The notes under the pieces were generated by a model that saw nothing but the letters and a program-made list of their open reading frames with translations, ran no database searches and was not told the DNA's origin. From Phlyctochytrium arcticum (taxonomy: Eukaryota; Chytridiomycota; Chytridiomycetes; Chytridiales; Chytridiaceae), in assembly GCA_025602905.1 (NCBI GenBank), contig JAHLKI010000002.1:1674001-1738000 (forward strand): DNA of 64,000 nt, in the 5' to 3' direction. The position numbers and the translations under genes were made by a program. Below are positions 1 to 8,007 of the stretch, piece by piece. The first letter of the stretch is position 1. Each line of letters begins with the position of its first letter.

Positions 1-658
1 TCCAGCCAAGACCCCGACTGAATTTCCAAGTCGTCAACATTTGGTCAACGATCACGATTCGAAAAAACTTGCCTAATTTTTGGGCACGGGCGGCATCGGG
101 CCGGCCAAACATGGGGCAAGCAGCAAACTTGATACCACTAGCTTTGACCGCACTGGCTACCTCCTTCATAGTCTCGGGGTACACTGTACTGCAATCTACC
201 CATGTCAAATTCTTATTTCCCGATTCTAAATACCACGGACATCAACAAAATGCCCCGAACATGATAATTTCCCCATTGCTTACCACAAACCAAACGACTT
301 GTTTCCCTAAGAGCCTGATCATCAAACAACATTGAGAAAATCAACGAGCAGTCTTTGGCCAATGCTTTGGGGCCTCCCTCCTTTTGCACATTTGCTCCTC
401 GCGACTCGAGTTCGGCGGCTTTGGCCAGCGTTCGATTCCATACTGTCAAATTTGCGCCGGTGGATTTGAGGTGGTTTTGGAGATTGAATGCCATGCCTGG
501 AAAATAATTAGTTACGCCGCCCATGAGATCTGAACTTTAGACAGTCATACCGTTCCCCATAGCACCTAATGAAATCTGTTGGTTAGCCGTCAATAACTAA
601 AATGAAAGCTAAAGCCAATCATACCCAATCCCATGAATCCAACCTTTCTAGTAGCCAT
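1..658 (-). CDS. 3-hydroxyisobutyrate dehydrogenase-like NAD(P) oxidoreductase, 3' truncated by window edge
   Basis: Member of the 6-phosphogluconate/beta-hydroxyacid dehydrogenase family, which oxidises 3-hydroxy acids with NAD(P). Inferred exons on the minus strand: 658-625, 565-551, 496-284, 225-73 and 17-1, running off the window. Only about 144 residues are visible of a family usually near 300. The N-terminus MATRKVGFMGLGAMGNGMAF carries the Rossmann motif GLGAMG of this family. Further in, CPMFGRPDAARAQKL then VGVLAG matches the family's substrate-binding strand. Exon 2 is only 15 nt. The intron 72-18 starts with GC instead of GT (G|GCAAGT), and joining across it restores the conserved LVGVLAG. 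The exact substrate cannot be told from this half; the catalytic lysine lies outside the window. Confidence 0.85.
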
Positions 659-961
659 CTTTGTCTAGTTGATTCCTGGCTTTCTTGGACAGCTTTAAAG
701 AGTTTCTAGATCTAACAATGCCTGTCAAAAGTCTGCCAAGATGGCCAAGATGGCGAGGACAAAAACACGTAATAGCCATCACGTCACAAGAATTGGGGCC
801 TTCGACATTCTTTTCCTTAATTTTTATCAATGCAATTCAAAGGCTCAAAACTTTTAGGAAGATGTACGGAACAAGGGTTTTCATTCAATTTTCAAATTTA
901 TTATCATACATCGATATATCTGGGTCAACAAAAGAAATACACACTTGCACGAGGAAGACAT
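659..961. other. intergenic stretch, no gene seen
   Basis: Presumed upstream region of the dehydrogenase on the minus strand and 3' flank of the Ser/Pro-rich gene. Short ORFs here have no recognisable protein pattern. No RNA gene or repeat is apparent. Confidence 0.5.
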
Positions 962-1603
962 CTAAAGATGCAAAGATTCGGACGACCCTTCCCTCGACAA
1001 CGAAATCAACACCCCATCCTTCAACTGCAACACTCCCGTATCCGCATCCGCCTCGAGCAACTCCGACTCTACCATCAATGGAATCCCGTGCTGGCCTTTA
1101 TAATCTCCCGTATCCGCGACGTGAACAGTGTGAGTTCCGGCGGCGGTTCCCGCGAAATGTTTCTGGGGCGCTGATGAGGATCCGCCGCCGCCAATAAGGG
1201 GTTGGTGAGCGCCGGGGAGACCGGTCGGGTCTTTGCTGGACTGGGATGCCGGGAGCTGTTGGTCATGAATGGCTGGGTCGGGGATTCGGCCCGTCACATC
1301 TGCATTGGGGATTTTGGGCCCTCCTCCTACGATTTTGGGCGACGAAGATCCATGATGGGTGCCAAAGAAATCTCCAATGATGTTTCGCCGGATGCCGCCC
1401 GGTGGGCTAGTATGGTGCTGTTGTTGTTGAGGGGAGGCCGACGTTTTCTCGTTCGAATGGTTGCCGCCAATGTGGATAGCGTCGAGCACTGCTTGAACGG
1501 AGGATCTGCGACGTTCATGCTCTACTGGAGGAGCTGGTCGGGGGGATGCCGTGCTGGATCCGGCTGCTGGAGAGGCTGGAGGAGACGCTACTTGAGAAGT
1601 CAT
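962..1603 (-). CDS. Ser/Pro/Gly-rich protein of unknown function
   Basis: A 213-residue low-complexity protein starting at the first ATG in frame (MTSQVASPP). The open frame extends 11 codons further upstream without an ATG, and a tttag acceptor-like site just upstream leaves room for an extra 5' exon. It is rich in Ser, Pro, Gly, Gln and His. A basic phosphosite-like stretch HERRRSSVQAVLDAIHIGG fits a PKA-type RRxS consensus. No catalytic domain, signal peptide or membrane segment is visible, so it is probably disordered. The length of the frame and its protein-like composition are the only evidence that it is real. Function unknown. Confidence 0.55.
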   Translation of the reverse strand: MTSQVASPPASPAAGSSTASPRPAPPVEHERRRSSVQAVLDAIHIGGNHSNEKTSASPQQQQHHTSPPGGIRRNIIGDFFGTHHGSSSPKIVGGGPKIPNADVTGRIPDPAIHDQQLPASQSSKDPTGLPGAHQPLIGGGGSSSAPQKHFAGTAAGTHTVHVADTGDYKGQHGIPLMVESELLEADADTGVLQLKDGVLISLSREGSSESLHL

Positions 1604-2005
1604 TTTTTGTGTCGCTTCTAAACCGTAATTGGGCAAAGCACAAGGTGATTTTAGGTTGACCTTTAAAGCTTTACGTATTATTCAGGGTATAGTATCATGT
1701 GATGCGCCTGGGGGCCGTTTCCCGAGCATTTGAGACTGAATAAATGTGTCAGATTAACAGGTCTCATAATGTATTAAAAGATAACAAAGAATGTACAGGA
1801 ATGATGCCTTGCATCGTCGCCGCCAAAAATCAGATAAAGCACAATATACAAGAAAGATACAAAATATCAATAAAGCGAAAAAGCATTGCTCTTCCGACGA
1901 GAAAGAGAGGCGAAACAGCAAGGCTTAAATAATGTCGAGCAATGAAGCTGCGGATGGGGTTGCCAGACCCGAATGAATGGGAAGATCGATGCAATCGCGG
2001 GCAGG
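1604..2005. other. intergenic stretch, no gene seen
   Basis: Upstream region of the Ser/Pro-rich gene and downstream region of the TLC gene, both on the minus strand. Only short shadow ORFs; nothing else recognised. Confidence 0.5.
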
Positions 2006-3205
2006 TTACTCTCGTCTACTAAGCTCTTCCACAGAGTCATCTGGTCCATCCAAGTCTGCATTCTTGGCGGCCGAGGGTGTTCGCTTCCGTCGTTGCATGG
2101 TCGGAGACGACGTATTCCGGAGTCCCAAAACTTCTGCCGCCTTTTCGTTGGCAACCTCCACCAATCCCAATTTCCGAATCGTCTTTCCCGTCAGTCCCGC
2201 AGGAGGTAATCCCAGGATTTTATACGACTTTGCGGTTTGGCCGATGGGTGGGTCGTAGATGCCTTGTAACGCTTTGGCGCGGGAGCCGGCATCCTCAACG
2301 GGCACGCCAGTTTTGGATGGCGCAGAGTCGGAAGGAGACGGGACGGTGGAGACTGGACGCCCGTAGCGCTGCTTGCGGTAGACCATTCGCATGAGTAACC
2401 CGAACCAGTAGAATTGGAGCAGCGCGTGGGCGTAGGCCAGAACCGGCAACAGGTAAAATATGCCCGTCGGCAGCGCAATGGTATCGGCCACTGGCTTGAA
2501 CGTGCCCAGATGTGTTTGCATGTGGTATAGAATGTAGAGGTTGCCGACCACCCGACTGACAAAGAACCCAGCAATGAATGCCAGCTCGTTCACTTTGTAG
2601 GCTTTGGACGCCTTGTACCCGCGTTCAGCCATCAAGAACCGCGCATTGAGAAACGGGGTCGTGATTTCATTGTTGAGTAAGAGTCCCATGTAGTATGTCC
2701 CATAGTGATATCGCACGCCGAGGGAGTAGGCCGCAATAATGGTCGCATGATGAATAAACATGGATGTGACGGGCGCCGACGTGACTGCATGAGAGGATTG
2801 CACGAAAAAGCGAAAATAGGACATGCGGAGGATATCGAATAGGAGGTATCCGAGCGTCACGCCCATGTAAAAATCGCAGACGGCTGAACTCAAAAACCCA
2901 AAATCCGAGGGTTTCTTGATAAGATGACTGTCGGCCACCACCCAATGGACACATCCAATGCATGCCAGCAGAGCGTGTAAAGACGACGCGGTCCGATTTG
3001 CCCACTCTTCAATAGCGTTTTCGGTGGATCCCGCGCGTAGGACTTTGAGAGAGAGGGCATGTCCTGGCGTCAACATGTGGTAGGCGGCCCGGTAGGCCAT
3101 AAAAAACAGCGAAGACCATGAAAAGACGAGCTGGGCAAACGCAAGATCGGGATGATGCAGTAAGGATAGCCGATAGCTCGCGACTGTCGGCAGGAGGGCA
3201 AGCAT
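2006..3205 (-). CDS. TLC-domain (TRAM-LAG1-CLN8) multi-pass membrane protein
   Basis: A 399-residue intronless ORF starting MLALLPTVASYRL. Several hydrophobic segments span roughly residues 20-300. The TLC signature is visible: FYMGVTLGYLLFDILRM, then FIHHATIIAAYSLG (the conserved HH pair), then LLLNNEITTPFLNARFLM. This arrangement resembles the TLCD4/TMEM56 branch rather than ceramide synthase, because no Hox domain precedes it. The family lies in ER, Golgi or plasma membranes and affects lipid composition; the exact role is unknown. The last 100 residues form a polar, Ser/Pro/Lys-rich tail that is longer than usual for TLCD proteins, probably cytosolic. Confidence 0.85.
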   Translation of the reverse strand: MLALLPTVASYRLSLLHHPDLAFAQLVFSWSSLFFMAYRAAYHMLTPGHALSLKVLRAGSTENAIEEWANRTASSLHALLACIGCVHWVVADSHLIKKPSDFGFLSSAVCDFYMGVTLGYLLFDILRMSYFRFFVQSSHAVTSAPVTSMFIHHATIIAAYSLGVRYHYGTYYMGLLLNNEITTPFLNARFLMAERGYKASKAYKVNELAFIAGFFVSRVVGNLYILYHMQTHLGTFKPVADTIALPTGIFYLLPVLAYAHALLQFYWFGLLMRMVYRKQRYGRPVSTVPSPSDSAPSKTGVPVEDAGSRAKALQGIYDPPIGQTAKSYKILGLPPAGLTGKTIRKLGLVEVANEKAAEVLGLRNTSSPTMQRRKRTPSAAKNADLDGPDDSVEELSRRE

Positions 3206-3506
3206 GATTGATGTTGAAGCGTGCTATTGTCGCCAGGAATCGACCTCTTATATTTTGGGGGGTAGCTTGTCCAGATGCAAAAAGTCCCCAATACCGTAAC
3301 AGACTGAACAAGCCTTTTGCCCAAAGAGAGCCCCGTTCAATGTGCCGGCAACGCTGTAGGGTGTTCCTTGGTGGAGGGAGGGTGGAGCACACTTTGGAGA
3401 TGTGGAAAAGTAGACCGTAAGTAAACCCCCCTTTGCTCTTTCTGAAATACACCCGTAACTTACACTTGCCTTATAAACTCCCTTCTCCGTATATATTCCG
3501 CTCCAA
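3206..3506. promoter_or_regulatory. upstream region of the TLC gene
   Basis: Non-coding stretch upstream of the minus-strand TLC gene, also upstream of a weak plus-strand ORF. TATA-like runs occur near 3470 and 3491. No defined operator or repeat is recognised. Confidence 0.35.
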
Positions 3507-3945
3507 ATGCCTGGACTTTTTGCCGTGCTTTTGCTTGGAATTTCGCTTTTGCCGCGGTTTGGACTCTGGAGACTGCGATCGGCTTCTGAGCTTTTGCTTA
3601 CCCAACGCGACTCGGCTCTCTTGCCCGGCTTTCCCCGGCTTTTTCAATAGACCCCAAATCTCATTGTCTCAACAACTAACTCCTCAAGGCATCCATCATC
3701 TGCCGGCCTTGAATATCTCCATCAAACCATTGGCGATGCACCGGGAAGTCAGCTCACGCTCCGTTTTTCGCGTGATTCATAGCGACGGACCAAACGTCTC
3801 GAGTGAAGATACGCCGGCAAAATGGACCTGGGAAATCGCATATAGCCTCTCTCAGGAATCGTACATAGTCGCCCATTGTTTGGATTCATCTCAAAAGGAC
3901 ATACCAGCGACTGGACGTTCTTCATTGATTCGATCGAAGTTTTGA
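3507..3945 (+). other. possible small secreted protein gene or remnant; uncertain
   Basis: An ATG at 3507 opens a short frame beginning MPGLFAVLLLGISLLPR, which looks like a signal peptide or membrane anchor; it stops at 3650. Splicing a putative intron (donor after the CCGCG near 3559, acceptor ag at 3649-3650) would join it to a longer open frame ending at 3945. The downstream part has no family resemblance that I recognise, and protein-like stretches appear in two different frames, as in a decayed gene. This could be a small secreted protein gene or simply noise. Confidence 0.2.
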
Positions 3946-4458
3946 AAAGGCGCGTTGACACCCAGCCCATCTTGTTTGGCTTTTGATGATTCATCTCTTC
4001 GATGGGTTCTACTACCCCATATCAGACTCTGGTCAGAAAGTTATGGCAAAAGAGTCTGCAGATGTTTAGGTATTCCGCCTGTACTTTGATCTCGACATTT
4101 GGAAAAGCAAGGGTAGAAATCAAGACACCCAGATGGCATAGTTGGCAAAGCATGCTGTCAAGTACAAACAGCCAGTTCCGAGAAGTACACATGGGCGTGC
4201 GTGGATCTTGAAGAACACGATGGCAGTTCATATACAGGCTCATTCCAATCATCATTCCTGTCAGAAGCAGGGTACTGTAGCGCTCACTGTGCTCCCATTG
4301 TTAATCTGAGCCAGCGATACGAACCGGTCCGCAATACCATGTCGTTGAAATGGCATTGTATATGTCCAGACCAGATTGTCCTCCGACGATTGAAATTGTC
4401 GTCCATCCAATGTTTGAACATTTCTTGGGCCCCCCGCCGAAAACCGCCACTAAATAAA
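3946..4458 (+). other. possible degraded 5' part of the copia element
   Basis: No intact gene. Around 3985-4050 a fragment reads DDSSLRWV in one frame and then YYPISDSGQKVMAKESADV in the next. Together they weakly resemble the integrase core of Ty1/copia elements (DDxSR..WVY). If so, it is heavily mutated. Clear copia similarity begins only at about 4459. Confidence 0.25.
4444..4458 (+). repeat. 15-bp direct repeat, left copy
   Basis: CCGCCACTAAATAAA occurs here, directly before the first recognisable copia codons, and again at 6402-6416 after the end of the copia-Fanzor frame. The flanking bases differ. It could be a short target-site or deletion-associated repeat. About two 15-bp matches are expected by chance in a window of this size, so this is weak evidence. 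Confidence 0.35.
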
Positions 4459-5872
4459 CCGGTGGCTCCGAACTCAAGTCTATTGGCGAAAACGGGACCT
4501 GGGTGCGCCATTTGAAGGTAGACGGGCAGAAGGCTTTGGGGTTGAAGTGGGTGTACGACTTGAAGAAGAATTCCAAAGGAGACATCATTCCTTTCAAAGC
4601 CCGTCTGGTCGTTCGCGGATTGAGCAGGTCTACGGACGGGACTACAAGGAAACATTTTCACCTGTCACCCGCTCCTCCTCAATGCTCACCCTGCTTGCCT
4701 TCGCCGCTCACAAGGGATGGTGTGTACGCCAAATTAACTTTAAGACAGCATTCCTCAATGCGGAGATGAGGGGCGAAAAGATCTTTGTCCGCCCCCCGGA
4801 GGGATATGAGGATTTGTGTACTACAGATGAGTGGTTTCTGCTCCTGAAGGCACTGTACGGGCTGAAACAGAGCGGTCGCCTGTGGTACTTGGATCTTTCA
4901 GAACATATTATTTCCCTTGGATTCGTGAAAAGCCGATGGGATGACTGCTTGTGGTTGAAATATGATTCCGATGGCACATTGCTGGCGGCGCTCTTATCCC
5001 ATGTCGATGACTGCCTGATTGTCTCCCCAACAAAGCCTATGGTGATTGAAATCGAAGACCTTCTTGCGACCAAGTACCAGTTAACCAAACAAGGGGATGT
5101 GCATTACTTCCTGAAGAAAGAAATTACCAGAACTGACAACAACACGTTTCTGATCAAGCAGACAGGATACATAACTGACTTGGCCTTGCGTTTCAAAGAG
5201 CACCTTGCCGCAATTTCCCCAAAGCCCCACACACCAATGCTCCCTAGTCAAATGGACAACACGCCAGCCTCAGCAATACCAGACGACGACGTGATTTCGG
5301 ACGTGCCTTATCGCGAACTAGTTGGCTCCTTGATACACGCTACCCACACTCATCCAGAAATCCAATTTGCGGTGGGCTACGTTGGTCGGTACAGTCACAG
5401 ACATACTCGGAAACACTGGGAGACGGCGTTGAGGATTCTTGCATACTTGGACGGCGTGAAAAGCGAGGGAATGGAAATCGGGATGAAACTTGGGGAGGAT
5501 GGTGAATTCTTGAGAGGTTTCGTTGATTCAAGCTTCGGCGATGATGCGGCGACTGGACGATCCACTACTGGAGTTGCTTTGACGTTGGGTGTTGGCGTTA
5601 TTTATGCTCGGTCGAGATTGCAAAGGCGCGTGGCGACCAGCTCAACACAGGCAGAGTTCCACGCAGCATGGAAAGCCGCCCAAATGACAATTGCCTTGCG
5701 GGGTATCTTAAGAGAATTTCGGTTGATCGATGACAAGACACCACCTACCAGACTGTACAAAGACAACACGGGATGTGTAGCATGGAGCAGAAACAATATC
5801 GACCACGATCGTGCAACACATTTGGACGTATATTATCACAGTCTTCGAGAATGGGTGACCACCGCGCCTGCC
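4459..5872 (+). mobile_element. Ty1/copia retrotransposon pol fragment (reverse transcriptase and RNase H), degraded
   Basis: Remains of a copia-type LTR retrotransposon polyprotein. The reverse transcriptase begins with ELKSIGENGTW and ALGLKWVYDLKKNSKGDI. It then shifts frame near 4625 (one base missing in GLS-QVYGRDY) and continues in the frame used to 6325 with QVYGRDYKETFSPVTR, INFKTAFLNAEM, PPEGYED, KALYGLKQSGRLWY and the catalytic box SHVDDCLIV. The RNase H part follows, with acidic residues in GFVDSSFGDD, SSTQAEFHA and LYKDNTGCVAW, then ATHLDVYYHSLREWVTT. Gag, protease and integrase are missing or unrecognisable, and no long terminal repeats are seen. The usual RNase H end (PT...AD..TK) is replaced by Fanzor sequence. 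Not autonomous. Confidence 0.88.
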
Positions 5873-6325
5873 AAGCACCGAAACAACATGCGGTGCGCTC
5901 AGGCTCGGATTCGGCGACGCATCCAGAACCTCGTCAACGAAGTCCACAAGAAGGTTGCTTTGTGGCTCGTCCGAACTTTTGACATTATCCTGCTCCCCGC
6001 CTTTCGATCAACTCAAATGTCGATGAGGCGGCCGCAACGACGAATCAGCAGTACCACTGTACGGAAGATGCTGACTTGGGCACATGGACGGTTTCTCAAA
6101 CGACTTTTCGCCAAGGCCGAAGAGTTTGGGAAAAAGGTCGTTGTCTTACCCTCGGAGGCGTACACCAGCAAGACCTACAGTCGGTGTGGTCAGATCAGGA
6201 ATAACCTCGGCGGTGCGAGAGTATTCAGATGTAGGGCTTGTGGATACGTTGTAGACAGGGACGTCAACGGGGCGAGGGGCATTCTTTTTCGGGCGTTGAG
6301 TTTCGGATTTCTTACTCTACATTAG
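5873..6325 (+). mobile_element. Fanzor (TnpB-like) RNA-guided nuclease, C-terminal fragment
   Basis: The last roughly 150 codons match the end of the RuvC nuclease and zinc ribbon of Fanzor proteins, eukaryotic relatives of TnpB. Visible pieces in order: a helix RIRRRIQNLVNEVHKKVALW; strand DIILLPAF; SSTTVRKMLTWAHGRFLKRL; VVVLPSEAYTSKT, whose Glu fits the shifted RuvC-II glutamate reported for Fanzors; a zinc ribbon; and DRDVNGARGI with the RuvC-III aspartate. The N-terminal half with RuvC-I is absent, so it cannot be an active nuclease. The zinc ribbon has lost one ligand: where a Cys is expected the sequence reads SKTYSRCG, followed by an intact CRACG. A guide RNA, if ever present, cannot be recognised by eye. 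Confidence 0.85.
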
Positions 6326-6401
6326 CTATTTTAGCGCGTTGGTCTCCGGGTCACGCACTAGTCTTGGATAGTTTTAGACATAGGTGACCGATGTAATCTA
6401 T

Positions 6402-6416
6402 CCGCCACTAAATAAA
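6402..6416 (+). repeat. 15-bp direct repeat, right copy
   Basis: Second copy of CCGCCACTAAATAAA, 76 bp after the Fanzor stop codon; the first copy is at 4444-4458. The pair brackets the whole recognisable copia-Fanzor segment. Confidence 0.35.
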
Positions 6417-6926
6417 ATCGAACAAATCCAAGTATAGAACATTCCATAACGAGATTTTCGAAAAATCCCCCAGGATAAAAGAATCCTTCAACCAAAATCC
6501 ATCAGTGAAAATGCATCGGAAGGGATCGACCCCCCTTACCACGCTGTCACAATGAATGTTACTGTGGAATCTAGTCTAGCTCCAAAAGTCAGATAGGAAA
6601 GATCCCTTGTTTCGGAGCCTATTCCTGTTCGGATGCATTGCCACCACCTCGGTAAAAGACTCTGTGTAAAACATTAAACGATTTAAGTTGAAGGATGGAG
6701 TCTCCCAACTGCCGGACGTTGCTTCTACTAACAAATTTAACATGCTTCTCATACATGGCGGTTTGTCACAAGAGGTGGAGAACGCGGCCGAGGTTGAGCC
6801 ATGTCGCCGCGATTGTTGTTCCGTTTCGGCTGCCTATAAAAACCTGGGCAGAATCATCTTGGCCCTCACAACAATCTCATCCCACATATACCTTTTTCCT
6901 TTCACAAATTAACCACATAGAAAAAC
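6417..6926. promoter_or_regulatory. upstream region of the glutathione S-transferase gene
   Basis: About 500 bp without a supported gene. Short ORFs near 6688-6912 overlap the presumed promoter and 5' UTR. No defined regulatory motif is recognised. Confidence 0.4.
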
Positions 6927-7767
6927 ATGGCCTCAGCAGCAGCAGCAGTACCGACCACCCCCATCATTGTCCACCACCTCAACAATTCTCGCAGCCAGCG
7001 GATCCTATGGCTCCTCGAGGAATTGCAACTCCCGTACGAAATCAAGACGTACCAGCGTGGATCTGACATGCGGGCTCCCAAAGAGCTTTTCGATGTAAGT
7101 CCTAGTACCCATCATAACTCCATGGAATGTATATCTCCTCATGGCTGTTTAAATAGGTCAACCCGCTCGGCAAGTCCCCAGCGATTACAGACGGGTCACG
7201 GACGATTATTGAGTCGGGGGCTATTATCGAGTATTTACTGGACAAGTACGGGAACGGGCGGTTGAAGCCTGCGGCCGGTACAGACGACCAGTTGGATTAC
7301 ACGTTTTGGTTGCATTTTGCTGAAGGTAAACAAATCCCACTGTCACAGTAGATATAGGGAACTCATGTACCGTTGTAAATTTAGGAACGGTCATGCCACC
7401 ACTCGTCATGTCCCTCGTCTTTTCCCAAGTCGTCAAAAACTCGCCCTTCTTTATCCGTCCCATCGCCACCGCCATCTCGAGCTCGGTCCACAAACTGCTG
7501 ATTGACCCCGACCGGACCCGCAGCTTTGCCTTTATGGAATCCAAACTCGAGAAACAGCCGTGGTTTGCCGGCCAAGAGTTTACGGGGGCTGATATCATGA
7601 TGAGTTTTCCGGTCGAGGCGTGTGCGATGCGCGCCCGCCACCTTATGGGGCCTAAAACGCTCGACTTTTTGGAACGGTGTCGGCAGCGACCGGCCTACAA
7701 GACGGCACTGGCCAAGGGTGGGGAATATGTCTTTGCGGGCCAGGAAGCGCAGAATGGGAAATTGTAG
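6927..7767 (+). CDS. glutathione S-transferase
   Basis: Cytosolic-type glutathione S-transferase, 239 residues, conjugating glutathione to electrophiles or reducing peroxides. Three exons: 6927-7094, 7157-7325 and 7385-7767. The start ATG gives MASAAAAVPTTPIIVHHL. The N-terminal thioredoxin fold shows NNSRSQRILWLLEEL with a serine at the catalytic position, then the cis-proline loop GKSPAI and the glutathione-binding ESGAIIEYL. The C-terminal helical domain holds PWFAGQEFTGADIMMSFPVE, with the conserved N-cap box (FTGADI). Length and layout are typical of fungal GSTs near the Ure2p/GTT groups; the exact class is not assignable by eye. The downstream YTH gene converges on it, with 240 bp between stop codons. 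Confidence 0.92.
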
Positions 7768-8007
7768 AGTCATTGATTTCCTCAAGTTTTATATCTTACT
7801 ATCATTTCATTAAATCCTTTAGTTAATCATACGTTACTGCCTTTCATCTCAGAGTGTTGGCCGTGCATCTTGCTGAAAGAGAGATAGATAACTGCGTGTG
7901 CTATGGCCAGCCCTTTTCTGAATCGAGCTGGTTTTCTACATATACTTGCTTTGTGCTAAAATATATACTACGCTAGAGAAATCATTTGTGTGTGTGTGGT
8001 TACTCGC

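Larger units (their letters stand above)
4459..6325 (+). pseudogene. chimeric reading frame: copia RT-RNase H joined in frame to a Fanzor C-terminus
   Basis: From 4547 to the stop at 6325 one frame of 592 codons stays open. Residues 1 to about 442 are copia RT and RNase H, and residues about 443 to 592 are a Fanzor nuclease C-terminus. The copia start lies in another frame, so the original pol is broken by a one-base deletion near 4625. No convincing ATG initiates the combined frame. I see no splice signals that would repair it. Most likely a transposon relic formed by insertion of one element into the other followed by deletion. Because more than 1.7 kb has stayed open, transcription or translation cannot be excluded from sequence alone. 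Confidence 0.7.

Noticed and set aside
685..1197. 170-codon plus-strand ORF
   Set aside because: Its second half is antisense to the Ser/Pro-rich gene and its first half lacks protein character.
4203..4515. ORF of about 104 codons just before the copia fragment
   Set aside because: No similarity to gag, integrase or Fanzor in that frame; the real copia frame starts at about 4459 in another frame.
5873..6325. Active Fanzor RNA-guided nuclease
   Set aside because: RuvC-I and the whole N-terminal half are missing, and one zinc ligand is lost.
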